Source: DSOI01 sp041394885
GTDB taxonomy: Bacteria; Acidobacteriota; Terriglobia; Bryobacterales; Bryobacteraceae
Direction of reading: 5' to 3'
Length of the DNA: 64,000 nt
NCBI GenBank assembly: GCA_041394885.1
Contig: JAWKHI010000031.1
Location: 18,743 to 82,742, forward strand
Shown piece after piece: positions 10,054 through 20,341 of the stretch (its first letter is position 1; each line of letters opens with the position of its first letter). The notes under the pieces were generated by a model. That model worked only from the letters and a program-made list of their open reading frames with translations, made no database searches and had not been told where the DNA came from. Position numbers and translations under genes: made by a program.

Positions 10054-11091
10054 GCCGCCGGCTCCGCCGCCTCGGCCACCGCTTCCGACACCGGCCGGAT
10101 CACCGTCTTGTTCGATTCCGCCGCCGGACGCGTGGTCAACAACACGAACCGCACGCCGGTCTCCGGGTCCGCCCACGCCAGCGTGCCCGTCGATCCGGAA
10201 TGGCCGAACGCCCGCGGCGAGCACTTGCGCGCGAATCGCGCTCCGCCCACCACCCAACCGTAGCCCCATGCCTCTTTCAGGCCCGTCTGATTCACGATCA
10301 TCGGTCGTGTCCAGTTTCAAAATCTGTTTCGACCCGGCCGGGTCGAGAAAATACCCCAGCAGCCGGAGTATATCGTCCGTGGATGCATGCGCGCCGCCCC
10401 ACGGCGATCCCAGATCCCGCCAATACGCGCTGTTCCAATTCCAGCCTTCGTCTCCCGTTACTTCGCACTGCGCCAGATCCGCCACCCGCCGTCCGCCTAA
10501 CCCAAGCGACGCCGTCTGCATGCCGAGTGGGGTGAACAGCCTTTCGCGCAGAAACGCCCGCAGCGGCTGCTTGCTTACCCGCTCCACGATTTCCGCTGCC
10601 AGCAGGATCCCCATGCTCTGGTACTTCACCTGCGTCCCGGGTTCAAACAGCAGCGGCGTCCGGCACGTGCCCGCCACAAAGTCCGCCAGCGGCGCGTGGC
10701 GTTTCCGCAGAGCTTCATTCTCTGGCAGCATGTCCGGCAATCCGGAAGTGTGCGTCAACAGATGGCGCACCGTCACACGCTCGCGCGCCCCGGCGCGAAA
10801 CTCCGGGATGTAACGCTTCACCGGATCCTCCAGACGCACCTGGCCCGCATCGGCCAGCATCATGACCGCTGTCGCCGTCATGGGTTTGGTGATCGACGCC
10901 AGCAGGAACACCGTGTCCGGCTTGGCCTTGCCCACCGCCCACCGCGTCACGGCGCTGCCGTGCTGGACCGCGGCTGAGGCTGCGCCCACCCTGCCCTGCG
11001 AGGCGGCATCTTTCAATAGCTGGCTCGCGTGATCCAGCCGATCCTGCCGCATGGCAAGCGCAAACTGCGCGAGGAACGTTCTGCGCAACAT
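10050..11091 (-). CDS. Serine hydrolase (beta-lactamase/class C-like), frameshifted
   Basis: From ATG 11091 the protein reads as a beta-lactamase-fold serine hydrolase: the nucleophile motif S-I-T-K in 'LLASITKPMTA' near residue 66, 'LLTHTSGLPD' near 111, and 'YQSMG' (YxS in place of YxN) near 157. Near 10300 the frame shifts; the continuation in the second frame begins 'MIVNQTGL' and holds the third active-site motif 'HSGSTGT' before stopping at 10050. Without the shift the frame would read on into the S9 peptidase, giving an artificial fusion. The restored stop overlaps the S9 peptidase start by four bases, which supports the reconstruction. Likely an exported esterase, peptidase or transpeptidase-like enzyme. 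Confidence 0.8.
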
Positions 11092-11238
11092 CTATCTAAA
11101 TGATAATCGCTGTTTTTGCCCCGGCTTTGTCAAATGAAGCGCCATGGGTCGCCGGTCTGCTTGACCGGCCGGCCAGTTGAGCGGCCTGCTTCGCAGATTG
11201 TTATGCTAGCAACTCGAGCCGGAACGAGACGAAAACCA

Positions 11239-12382
11239 ATGAGCCGTGTCACGATCGATTCCTCTCCGATGATGCCTTCGCGCCCGGCGCTGATCTTCGC
11301 GATGGCCATCGCGCTTGTGGTTCAGCCAACCGCGCTCCCCCAACCGCAAAACGCACGCCAAAACGCCGCCATCGGCGATCCCCAGTGGGCGCCTTCCTGG
11401 AAAACCGTCCTCGACGACCCCCACGCCACCGCCGTCGTCAAGCTGGAATTCGGACTCAACGAACCCGCCCCGCGTCATTGGGCCGGCAAGATCAGCCTCA
11501 CCGCGGGCAGAGCGCTCTCCCTGTGGGGCTGGCACTTCTCTCGCCGGACCGCACCGTCGACGCCGACGGCTGGGACTTCCACACCCGCCTGTTTCGCGCT
11601 CCCGGCGCCCCCTACCCACCATCCGGTCTACCCTGCCCAACGCCCGCACCGTCCTCCCCAGCAGCGTCTTCGTCAGCGTCGACGCCGCCCCGCATTCCAC
11701 GATCTCGGTGTCCACCAATCACGGCGATTTCTCGTTTGCCCTCGCGGAGCTTCGCCGCGCCGGACGGCTCCCGTTCCTCGGTGGCGACGTCAACGCCGTG
11801 TTCGCGCCGCCCGTCCAGGCGCTCACGAGGCGAGGCGAGCCAGCATGACTTTCCCGCCTGCCACCTACGCCAGCCGGCGATCTCTTTGTCGTATAACGGA
11901 ACACATTCCACGAAGTATGTCCCTGATGCCCGCGCCGCCACGGCTCCACGGCTGGACCCTTTTACTGCGAGTCACGCCCCGCGACTCGGGCGACCGCTAC
12001 AAGGCCGCCATCCGCCGCCGATGGCGACGGACTCGTTCGTACTCTGGAGCCAATACAACGGCGGAGGCTGGCAACTGCTCGACCGCGCCTACGATCCGGC
12101 CGCAAACCGGTGGCGCCCCGTCCGCGTCGCGCCTGCAAGGGGACCGCCAGTTCTTCCCGCAAGCCACCCGCGACGCCTCCGGACGCCCATGGGTGGTGTG
12201 GCAGGAGTTTCACGGGACCAACCTCGACGCGATGGCAGCCTGCTTCGAAAGCCGACGCTGGTCCCCTCCGCTGCGCGTGGCCCTCGATGCAATGACTGGT
12301 CGCCCTCGATCGCCGCCACCGCTCCCGGCGCGCGGTCTGGTCACGCTGGGATAGCTACGAAGACGGTAACTACGACGTCGCC
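11239..12382 (+). pseudogene. N-terminal part of a DUF3604 protein, multiply frameshifted
   Basis: The start at 11239 (or 11269) encodes a signal-like hydrophobic segment ('LIFAMAIALVVQPTALP') and then a recognisable beta-strand-rich region, but the continuous protein can only be followed by hopping among all three frames. One reading runs 'SLWGWHF', then 'DADGWDFHTRLF' in the next frame, then 'FVSVDAAPHSTISVSTNHGDFSF', then 'SFVLWSQYNGGGWQLLD', then 'PWVVWQEFHGTNLDAM', and finally enters the open frame at 12383. At least five or six indels are needed in about 850 bases. The W-V-V-W and W-S-Q/R repeats suggest a BNR/sialidase-like propeller in front of the metal-dependent C-terminal domain. 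This is either decay or a badly assembled patch. Confidence 0.65.
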
Positions 12383-14182
12383 GTGCGTGCCTTCCGGGGC
12401 GGCCGTTTGGAAGCGCCTGTGCGCATCACCCGCGCGCCAACACGCGACGCCTACGCCTCCGTCGCCGTCGATTCTCAAAATCGCGTGTGGATCGCATGGG
12501 CCGAAGCCGGCCCCCGGTGGGGCAAGGATTGGGGCGTGCTCGGCAAGCCGGGGACGCAGGTGCGGCACGACAGCCGGATCCGCCTCGTCCGCTTCGCCAA
12601 CGGCCGCCTCCTGGAACCCGCCCAGCCGCTCGACTCGGCAGTCCCGGCCTGGATGGGCGATCGCCACGAGTATCCGCACCTGGTGATCGGATCCCACGAC
12701 GTTCCTTATGTCTTCTTCCGCAAGGTGCTCCATCGAATCCCGGTTCTCGACCATGCTCTGCTGGTGAAGTTCGGCGACGACGAGCGCTTCTTGCAGCCCT
12801 GGTACGACACCATTCGCGGTATGTCCAGCATTCATGTCCTCGGTTTCGACGGCAAGCAGTGGTTGCCTTCCCGCCAGCTTCCGCTCAGTGACGGCGGCGC
12901 CTACGCCCAACTGGCCGCCGCGGCTGGTCCAGGTTCCACCGCCGTCGTCTGGCCCTCCGACGGAAGAAGCTATGAGGATCCCCACTTCCGCACCTCACAG
13001 CTTCGTTTGGCGGAATTCCCGCTCGATGCCGCGCTCGCAAGCGACGCCTCCATGCGGGAGTTCACTTCCCCCGCGGACTCCGCCGCGGCCGGCGAGGCCG
13101 ATGCCGAACTGAGCTACCTGGCCCGCGCGCGCGCCGTCCGTTGGGACGCCGCCGAACCCTTGCGCCTGCTGCGTGGCGACCTACACCGCCACTCCGATTT
13201 CTCCGCCGACAGCGAAACCGACGGCGACGTCCTCTACAACTACCGCTACGCCCTCGACGCCGGCGCGCTGGACTTTCTCGCCGTCACCGATCATTCCGGC
13301 GCCGAGCGCCTGCCCTATTACAAATACAACTGGTGGCGCACACGCCAGATCGCCACCATGTTCAACCGCCCCGGCCGCTTCGTCACCTTGTTCGGCTACG
13401 AGCGCACCGTCACCTTTCCCGGTGGGCATCGCAACGTCATTTCTACTCGCCGCGATCTGCAGCCCGTGCCGATCTCCGACGAAGAGTTCACCGGCAACGA
13501 GAGCTGGGCCGAGAGGCTCTACCCTTCCCTGATCTCGGGTGGCGACATCGCCATCGCGCACACCACGGCCGGAGGCGGCGGCACCGACTGGAGAGACGGC
13601 GACCCCAAGGCCGAACCGGTGGTCGAGATTTTCCAGGGTCTGCGCGGTTCCTACGAAGAGGCCAAAACCCCGGCCAAGGCGGGCGGCGGCGCGGGCTACC
13701 AGGAAGGCTTTGTGTGGAACGCGTGGGCCAAGGGCCGCAAGCTAGGCGTCATTGCCAGTTCCGATCACAACTCCACGCATCAATCGTATGCCTGCGTCTA
13801 CGCCCCCGCCTTGACGCCGCGCGCCATTCTCGACGCCATCAAACAGCGCCTCACCTACGCCGCCACCGATAACATCGTGGTGCGGTTTGCAGCCATCGGC
13901 GCCGATGGCGTGGGTCACAAGATGGGGGCCGAGATGAGCACGGCCGCCCCACCGCGCCTGGAAATCGATGTCGACGGCACCGCGCCCATCGTCAAACTCG
14001 AGCTGATTCGCAACGGCGCCGTCATCCATTCGCGCACCCCCGGCGCATCCTCGGCCCGGTTCTCTTATGTGGATAGCGCTCCCCGAAGCGGCGAGTCTTA
14101 TTATCATGTGCGCCTGGTGCAGGAGAACCGCCAGATCGCGTGGTCAAGCCCGGTTTGGATTCGCTACAACGCCAAAGATTGA
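12383..14182 (+). CDS. DUF3604 (PHP-like) domain protein, intact C-terminal portion
   Basis: The open frame of 599 codons is the C-terminal part of a larger secreted protein whose N-terminus lies in broken frames upstream. Residues 1-230 continue a propeller ('SVAVDSQNRVWIAW'). From about residue 260 comes the DUF3604/PHP-like domain: 'RGDLHRHSDFS' and 'FLAVTDHS' with the usual His and Asp metal ligands, 'LFGYER' and 'GHRNVI', and a later 'IASSDHNSTHQ'. The domain resembles metal-dependent phosphoesterases, but its substrate is unknown. The ATG at 12383 is only the first in the open frame and is probably not the natural start. Confidence 0.75.
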   Translation: MRAFRGGRLEAPVRITRAPTRDAYASVAVDSQNRVWIAWAEAGPRWGKDWGVLGKPGTQVRHDSRIRLVRFANGRLLEPAQPLDSAVPAWMGDRHEYPHLVIGSHDVPYVFFRKVLHRIPVLDHALLVKFGDDERFLQPWYDTIRGMSSIHVLGFDGKQWLPSRQLPLSDGGAYAQLAAAAGPGSTAVVWPSDGRSYEDPHFRTSQLRLAEFPLDAALASDASMREFTSPADSAAAGEADAELSYLARARAVRWDAAEPLRLLRGDLHRHSDFSADSETDGDVLYNYRYALDAGALDFLAVTDHSGAERLPYYKYNWWRTRQIATMFNRPGRFVTLFGYERTVTFPGGHRNVISTRRDLQPVPISDEEFTGNESWAERLYPSLISGGDIAIAHTTAGGGGTDWRDGDPKAEPVVEIFQGLRGSYEEAKTPAKAGGGAGYQEGFVWNAWAKGRKLGVIASSDHNSTHQSYACVYAPALTPRAILDAIKQRLTYAATDNIVVRFAAIGADGVGHKMGAEMSTAAPPRLEIDVDGTAPIVKLELIRNGAVIHSRTPGASSARFSYVDSAPRSGESYYHVRLVQENRQIAWSSPVWIRYNAKD

Positions 14183-14305
14183 ACTCGGTACGGAAAAATT
14201 GAATTCCCTTCAGGGGTGACCTCAGCGTCGCGATTCGCTATACTCGGAACAAGTCGATGGTCCAATACTGATCCGCAACAAGCAGTGACAGGACCCAAGC
14301 GGTGA

Positions 14306-14338
14306 AATCGGGCAGTTCCCTGGTGATGCTGCCCGATT
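14306..14338. terminator. Hairpin between convergent genes, possible terminator
   Basis: A perfect 10-base inverted repeat (AATCGGGCAG and CTGCCCGATT) is separated by a 13-base loop. It lies in the 179-base gap between the DUF3604 gene ending at 14182 and the oxidoreductase gene ending at 14362, where both strands need termination. No clear T-tract follows on either strand, so intrinsic termination is possible but not certain. The rest of the gap shows no gene. Confidence 0.4.
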
Positions 14339-14361
14339 CCATCGCGCTTTAGAAAGAAACC

Positions 14362-15525
14362 CTACAAAGCAACGCCGGTCTTTTCCCAACGTCCTGATTT
14401 GCCGGATTTCAATACCGCCTCGCACACCTTTTGCGTCTGCAGCGCGTTCCGGAAATCGGGCTGCACCGCTTTCCCCGATTCCAATCCCATCACGAAATCG
14501 GCGATCGCGTTCAGGAATGTGTGCTCGTAGCCGATCACCAACCCCGGCACCCAGTACCGGTTCATGTAAGGATGCTCGCCGTTGGTCACGTGGATCCGCC
14601 GCCACCCGCGCAAGTGCGACGGCGTGGTCTCGGCCGTGTCGCCCAGGTTGTACTCGAAGAAGTCCAGATACTCCATCTCTTCGAGATTGAACGCCAGGCT
14701 TCCCTTTTCTCCGTTCAGTTCCAGCGTCTTCAGCGCCTTGTGCCCGCGCGCGTATCGCGTGGATTCGAACAACCCCAGTGACCCGTTGGCGAACTCCGCG
14801 ATGAAGAGACACGCATCGTCGATGCCCACCGCCTGCACCTTGCCCGTAACCGCGTGCACACGCTTCTTCACGAACGTTTCCGTCCGCGCCACCACGCGCG
14901 TAATCGCGCCGTTCAGCCACATCGCCGTGTCGATGTTGTGCGCCAGCAGATCGCCGGTTACTCCGGACCCCGCCGCTTTGGCGTCCAGCCGCCACAGCCC
15001 AGCGCCGCCTTGCGGCACGTCCGGCGAAATCGTCCAGTCTTGAAGAAAATTGCTCCGGAAATGGAATGGCCGCCCGATCCGGCCTTCGTCGATCAACTGC
15101 TTCGCCAGCGCAATCGCGGGTACCCGCCGATAGTTGAACCAGACCATGTTCGGCGTCTTGTAGCGTTCCACCGCCTTCACCATCGCAGTGGCTTCTTTCA
15201 CGTCGCGCGCCAGCGGTTTCTCGCACACGATCATCTTGCCCGCCTTGGCCGCCGCCAGCGCGATCTCCTGATGGGTGTCGTTGGGCGTGCAGATGTCGAT
15301 CAGGTCCACGTCCGGCGCCGTCACTGCCTTGCGCCAGTCGGTTTCGATCCTTTCGTAGCCCCACTGCGCGGCGAAGGCCTTCACCTTATCCTCGTTGCGC
15401 GCGCACGCCACTTTGAGCACGGGCCGGTGCTCCACGGGGAAAAAATCGGTCAGCCGTTTATAGGCGTTGGAGTGGGTCCGGCCCATGAAGCCGTACCCGA
15501 TGACTGCCACTCGTAGCTCTTTCAT
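14362..15525 (-). CDS. Gfo/Idh/MocA family oxidoreductase
   Basis: A 387-residue cytosolic NAD(P)-dependent oxidoreductase. The N-terminus has the Rossmann motif 'VAVIGYGFMGRTH' and the conserved 'VCEKPLARD' near residue 100, whose lysine is catalytic in the family. The C-terminal domain holds 'DLLAHNIDTAMWLNG', the usual helix with the catalytic D-x-x-x-H pattern. It is encoded one base downstream of a sugar-phosphate isomerase/epimerase gene on the same strand, a pairing typical of inositol or sugar catabolism. The specific substrate is not visible. It carries no signal peptide, unlike the paralogue at 5485-6522. Confidence 0.9.
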   Translation of the reverse strand: MKELRVAVIGYGFMGRTHSNAYKRLTDFFPVEHRPVLKVACARNEDKVKAFAAQWGYERIETDWRKAVTAPDVDLIDICTPNDTHQEIALAAAKAGKMIVCEKPLARDVKEATAMVKAVERYKTPNMVWFNYRRVPAIALAKQLIDEGRIGRPFHFRSNFLQDWTISPDVPQGGAGLWRLDAKAAGSGVTGDLLAHNIDTAMWLNGAITRVVARTETFVKKRVHAVTGKVQAVGIDDACLFIAEFANGSLGLFESTRYARGHKALKTLELNGEKGSLAFNLEEMEYLDFFEYNLGDTAETTPSHLRGWRRIHVTNGEHPYMNRYWVPGLVIGYEHTFLNAIADFVMGLESGKAVQPDFRNALQTQKVCEAVLKSGKSGRWEKTGVAL

Positions 15526-15526
15526 G

Positions 15527-16476
15527 CTAGTTCCCGTACTTGGCGATCAGCGCGTCCAGATGCGTCTTGCACGTTTCCGTCGCGGCCCACGCGTCCGGCC
15601 AGAAGCAGAGGTCGATCGTCCACCAGTCATGCGGCAGCCGCGCCGCCTTGATCAACTCCGGCATGATTTCGTCGAAATCGAGCACCCCGAGCCCGAACGG
15701 CGGATGCGCCGACGTTTCGTCCTCGCCGTTGGCGTCTTTGTGGCACGTGTTGTCGGAGTCGATCAGATGGATGTGATTGATCCGGCCGTCCAGCATCCGG
15801 ATATAGTCGATCTGGTTCGGATACGTTTCCTTCCCGCCTTCATGGCGCGCCCCACCACGGCCACCATTTGCCCATGGCATGTGTCGTACTGGATTCCGAA
15901 ATTGGGCTTGTCCACCGCGTCATGAATGCGCACGGCGTCGCTCGGCTTGTTGAACGCGAACCCCGGCTCCACTTCCCACGTCACATATTGGCCATTGTCG
16001 CGGGCGATGTCGCAGCACGTCTTCCATGTCTTCACCACGCGATCGGCGGCCGTCGCGTAGTCGATCTCGCGATGGATGGTCGGCGGCTGTACGCAGTCCA
16101 CGCGCACGCCCTGTATCCCCACGTCCTTACAGAAATCCGAGTTCCGCTTGAACTCCGCGATGTACTTCGATTGGTCGTCCGTATTGATCAGCTTCTCGCC
16201 CCACAAGTTGGCGGCAATTCCCGAGAAAGCCATGCCCATCTCGCGCATCTTGGCCGCGAGCTCGTCTCGCTGCGACTTTTCCGGCATCGCGCCCGGCCAT
16301 TGATCGTCCGGACCGTTCGGGTTTCCCGGATTCGGATGCGGCGGAAAGCCGCCCAGTTCCACTCCGTCGAAACCGAGCTTCTTCAGCGTGGTAAGCACGG
16401 TGTCGAAATCGACGGGATGGGATGCGTACGGGCCGATCGTGTAGGCCCAGGAGCCGATGGATGTGCGTTTGCTCAT
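15527..16476 (-). CDS. Sugar phosphate isomerase/epimerase (AP endonuclease 2-like TIM barrel), frameshifted
   Basis: The two halves of one protein of about 316 residues lie in different frames. The first half starts at 16476 ('MSKRTSIGSWAYTIGPYA') and includes 'VTWEVEPGFAF' and 'GIQYDTCHG', characteristic of xylose-isomerase-like TIM barrels. The second half resumes near 15850 with 'YPNQIDYIRMLDGRINHIHLID' and ends at 15527. One base is missing in a run of four C on the plus strand (15850-15853), so a homopolymer sequencing error is plausible. The family isomerises or epimerises sugars and cyclitols. It is followed immediately by the Gfo/Idh/MocA gene, so the two probably act in one pathway. 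Confidence 0.82.
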
Positions 16477-16560
16477 AGGGGAACCTATTATTCCTATCTC
16501 AGGTGAAGACGGAATTGCAAGCGCGCTCGCGACGTTGGCGCCCGTGCCGGGCGGCCATTG

Positions 16561-19500
16561 CTAGGGAATGTCGATCGTTCCCATCGCCTGCCAGCCCGTA
16601 TTATTGCCAGCCCGGTCCCGGCCGGCCACGTAGATCACCCGGCTCCCGGAAAAAGGAGACAGGAACGTCAGGCCAAGACGTAGGTTCAGTGAGCTTCCGG
16701 CATCTGTCAATAACGATTGGGCGATTGTAACGGTGCACTGGCTGTTGCCGATGATGCTCGGCCCGGGCACCGGAGGCCCCGGCGGCATGATCGTTCCCCC
16801 GGCGAAAGGTCCTCCTGCTTCTCCAGCGTCGTTCACGATCACGAGAGAAAGGGTGGGCCTCACGACAGCAAGGTAGCAGGCGTTGCGCCCGTCGATAGCG
16901 CTGTTGATGAGCACGTTGAGGATCTCGAATTCGCCGAAGCCCGCGAGGTCCGCATACGAGATATCGAGTGTCGCCGTGAATCCGGTGGACCGGCTCGGCG
17001 TAACGCTCATCGCGGAGTTCAGCGCAGCGCCGCCGGGGACTCGCCAGACACCTCTGGGAAGCCAGCCGGAGTTGTGGGAACCGGCGTCACGGGCCGCTAC
17101 GTAAATTATCTTGTTCCCGCTGAAAGTTGTGCTGAAAGACAGATTCAAGTTGAGCGTTAGGGTGTTGCCCGTGGAGACCACGCTCGATCCAGCGCCGAGC
17201 ACGGTACACTGCCTATTGCCGATCGTGCCGGCGCCGGGGATCGTCAGCGTGCCCGCGAACGGCCCGCCCGCGCGGCCCGCATCGTCGACGAGCACCAGAC
17301 TGGACGTCGATCGGACGAAGGCCAAGTAGCACGCGTTCCGGCCATCCACCGCATCGCTGATCAACACGTTGACGATGTCCAGATCCACCGCTCCGTCGGC
17401 ATCGGCGAAAGCGAACGAAAACGTTTGGGATGTCCCCGAGCCCGAGGCTGGACTCGGCGCGGAGGTCGAGGGCGTGGCGCTTCCCGTGCCAGCCTGGCTC
17501 ACCGTGAACAGCTTGTCGGCGATCAAGATCTCAGCCGATCGCGCCGTGCCCGTGTTAGCGGCAATCGAGTAGCTGACAACGCCGTTGCCCATTCCCGACG
17601 ACCCGGACGTGATCCCGATCCAGGGCGCGGTGTTGCCAACCGCCCAGGTGCATCCCGCGGCGGTGGTCACCGCTATCGTTCCCACCGCCTGCGCCGCGGT
17701 TGCGCTCCTGGAGCCAGGTGCGATGGTATAAATGCACGATCCAGCCTGTGTGACGGAAAAAGTCTGGCCGCCTATCAGGATACTTGCCGTGCGTGCGCTA
17801 CTGCTGGGATTAGGAGCCACCTCGAAAGCGAGCGTCGCGCTGCCGAAGCTGAAAGCACCGGCCGTTATTTTCACCCACGACGCGCTCGGCGAGGCTAGCC
17901 AAACACAAGATGCCGCGGCCGACACCGTTACGGATCCGAAGTTCAGTCCGGACGATAGATTGACGTTGGAAGCGCCGAGCGTGACAGGGCAGGCGCTAGG
18001 GCCTACGCTTACCAGTGCATGATCAGACGCTAGGTTCGCCGTGGAGTCGGCTTTAACGATCGCAAATAGTTTGTCGGCAGCCTTATTCCAGAAGACATAC
18101 CGCCCGTGGCTGGCATAATCGGTGGCGCCGGCTGGAAAACGGGGGAGCTCGTACTCACCCGCGGATTCGAGGAACTTTTGCCCGTACATGCGGACGCGCG
18201 TGTCCTCACTGCCGGTGGCGGCGAATCCGGGCACTGCGGGGATCATTGCGATCGAGGAACGGGCGTCGGACTGATCGGCCCATTGCGCGCCAAAGTTTCC
18301 CGGGAAGCTCCCGAAGTATCGCAGATCGAGAGCCGGGTCGTCATCGGTAAGGTGGACTTGCCCGCATGCGTTCATCAGTAAGTCGGCGCTTTCGCTGAAC
18401 CAATGATTGGCGCATCGTGGATAGTCATTGCCGAAGCTCGAGTGCTCGGCTACGCCGTCGATCAGCCACTTCGAAGTCCAGTTGCCCGTAACGTAGAGGT
18501 GGTTAGGCGGTTTCAGTTTGGCCACTCTTCCAAGGTAGATGGCCGAGCTTGGCGTGGTGACGCCAGTTGCCATCACCACCGAATAGATGTCAGACCAATC
18601 GCGCCGCGGGAACGCATACGCATACCCGTTTCCCGCCAGGACGATATCTCCGACATCGGTCTGCATATCGATCAGCGCCGTCACCGCGCCTGTTTGCAGG
18701 TTCACACTCGAAATGAAGCCGTCGTGCCCAACCGCGGCCTCCAAACCGTCGGGGCGCACGGAGACAGACAATGGGGCGCGGTTCAGCGGTACAACTTGGT
18801 CGGTCTTCGAGGAAGGATCGTAGATATGCAGCTCGTCCGGCGAGGACGATACCAGGATCATCCGGTCGGTTGCCCGATGATACTCCATGTCCACAACGTT
18901 GAACGGTAGTCGGCGGAGGGCGCTGACCACCGCGGGTGCCGCCGCCTGATTCACCGTCACGGTTTGTCCCGCGATAGTCACGCTGCCGCTCCGGGCGCTG
19001 CCAGTGTTGGCGCGAACGAAAAGCTGGAGGCTGCCGTTGCCGCTCCCATACCCGGAAACAACGTGAACCCAAGAGACATTCGACACTGCCTGGTAGATGC
19101 AGCCGGGCGCGGCGGTGATTCCTACGCTTGCGTACTGCCCCTCGCCGATCGATGTAACGCTCGAACTCCCGAGCGATACGGAACATGGCGCCGGATTGGC
19201 AATCGAATAGGTTTGGACCGCGAAGTCGTTTGTCAGACCGCTGGCTCCGTCGGCCTGCATCAGCACATAGAGTGCGGACGATGCGGAGTCGAAGAAGACG
19301 TACCTGCCATGGGCGGCGAAGTTATTGCCGCCCGACACAAACGAAGGAAGCAGGAAACGCCCAAGGACTCTGGGATACTGACTATCCATGAGGAAAACCC
19401 GGTTGTCTCCCTCCGTCGAGGGCGGATATGCATATGTTGTATCCGGAATCACCGCCAGCCGCTTCAGCGCGGCTGATTCCGCCAACCACGCAACCCGAAC

Positions 19501-20205
19501 AAAGTTTTCAAATAGCGACAGCGCATAGCGCATTTCGATCGTGGGGTTCGGCGATGATCGAAGGGCGGTTGCGCATTCGTTGTAGATGCGGGTGCCGTCC
19601 GCGCTGAGCCATACTTTGCCGCAGATAGGGTAGTCTCCGTGATAAGGCGAGTCGGATGCTGCTCCAGTGATCGGGCCGGTGGAGACATCGTATTTCACTA
19701 GGTCGTTTGGGGAATAGCCCGTTGTCCTGTAGATCGCTTGGCCGTTCGGATGGAGTCTCGATCTAAGTCCTGCTGCTCCGAAAGTGTAGCTGGTCTTCGG
19801 CACTCCGGTGGCGATTTCTATCGAGGTGCTCTGATAGTAATCGAGGACATGTACATAATTCGCGGCCAGGACCATATCGGTGATTCCCGCCGGAGCCACG
19901 AGAGTCTTTTCGATCGACGCTGTGCCGAGGTTGATCAGGGTAATCAACCCGTCGTGCCCTACAGCCGCTCGAAGCCCGTTCAGGCTGACAGAGAGTGCTG
20001 TTGGCGCTTTCGGCAAACCGAGCGTGGTATCGGTCCCGCTCGCTGGATTGAATATATGCAGTTGATGCGGGCTCGCCGATATCATGATGATCCGGTCGAG
20101 CGTCGTGCTGTAGTCAGCGTCGATCGGGCGAAAATTCAGCGGTGTGGTTTGCGCATGGCAAAAAACTGCCCCACAAAACACCAAGAAACCGTAAGATCCT
20201 CTCAC
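16561..20205 (-). CDS. Large secreted BACON-domain protein with duplicated modules
   Basis: I prefer the GTG at 20205 because GGGAGGAG lies just upstream and the resulting start (RGSYGFLVFCGAVFCHAQ) is a compact signal peptide; an ATG at 20244 is the alternative. About 1,214 residues. Order: a propeller-like region plus a BACON domain, the same two units again from about residue 430, two further BACON domains (C-x-W...S-W-I/V...G-x-x-x-F-x-V-x-Q), then two copies of a roughly 110-residue C-terminal repeat containing 'DGRNACYLA' and 'IGNxQCTV'. BACON domains are thought to bind carbohydrate or mucin-like surfaces. This architecture is common in Solibacter-like acidobacteria. No enzymatic site is visible; a surface or extracellular binding role is inferred. 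Confidence 0.82.
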   Translation of the reverse strand: MRGSYGFLVFCGAVFCHAQTTPLNFRPIDADYSTTLDRIIMISASPHQLHIFNPASGTDTTLGLPKAPTALSVSLNGLRAAVGHDGLITLINLGTASIEKTLVAPAGITDMVLAANYVHVLDYYQSTSIEIATGVPKTSYTFGAAGLRSRLHPNGQAIYRTTGYSPNDLVKYDVSTGPITGAASDSPYHGDYPICGKVWLSADGTRIYNECATALRSSPNPTIEMRYALSLFENFVRVAWLAESAALKRLAVIPDTTYAYPPSTEGDNRVFLMDSQYPRVLGRFLLPSFVSGGNNFAAHGRYVFFDSASSALYVLMQADGASGLTNDFAVQTYSIANPAPCSVSLGSSSVTSIGEGQYASVGITAAPGCIYQAVSNVSWVHVVSGYGSGNGSLQLFVRANTGSARSGSVTIAGQTVTVNQAAAPAVVSALRRLPFNVVDMEYHRATDRMILVSSSPDELHIYDPSSKTDQVVPLNRAPLSVSVRPDGLEAAVGHDGFISSVNLQTGAVTALIDMQTDVGDIVLAGNGYAYAFPRRDWSDIYSVVMATGVTTPSSAIYLGRVAKLKPPNHLYVTGNWTSKWLIDGVAEHSSFGNDYPRCANHWFSESADLLMNACGQVHLTDDDPALDLRYFGSFPGNFGAQWADQSDARSSIAMIPAVPGFAATGSEDTRVRMYGQKFLESAGEYELPRFPAGATDYASHGRYVFWNKAADKLFAIVKADSTANLASDHALVSVGPSACPVTLGASNVNLSSGLNFGSVTVSAAASCVWLASPSASWVKITAGAFSFGSATLAFEVAPNPSSSARTASILIGGQTFSVTQAGSCIYTIAPGSRSATAAQAVGTIAVTTAAGCTWAVGNTAPWIGITSGSSGMGNGVVSYSIAANTGTARSAEILIADKLFTVSQAGTGSATPSTSAPSPASGSGTSQTFSFAFADADGAVDLDIVNVLISDAVDGRNACYLAFVRSTSSLVLVDDAGRAGGPFAGTLTIPGAGTIGNRQCTVLGAGSSVVSTGNTLTLNLNLSFSTTFSGNKIIYVAARDAGSHNSGWLPRGVWRVPGGAALNSAMSVTPSRSTGFTATLDISYADLAGFGEFEILNVLINSAIDGRNACYLAVVRPTLSLVIVNDAGEAGGPFAGGTIMPPGPPVPGPSIIGNSQCTVTIAQSLLTDAGSSLNLRLGLTFLSPFSGSRVIYVAGRDRAGNNTGWQAMGTIDIP

Positions 20206-20341
20206 TCCACTCCTCCCATGGGACCGAAACCTCAGCCTAATCAACCCGATTATAGTACGGGTTTTGCATCAATAGGATTGCGTTGCCGGCAGTGTTGGGC
20301 AATTGCGCGAGAGAACTTCTGTGGCCCCCGTAACGCTGCGA

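Noticed and set aside
8932..11091. A single long open frame joining a beta-lactamase-like domain to a propeller, as if a fusion protein
   Set aside because: The join arises only from the frameshift near 10300; the restored serine-hydrolase frame ends at 10050 and overlaps a signal-peptide start, so these are two genes.
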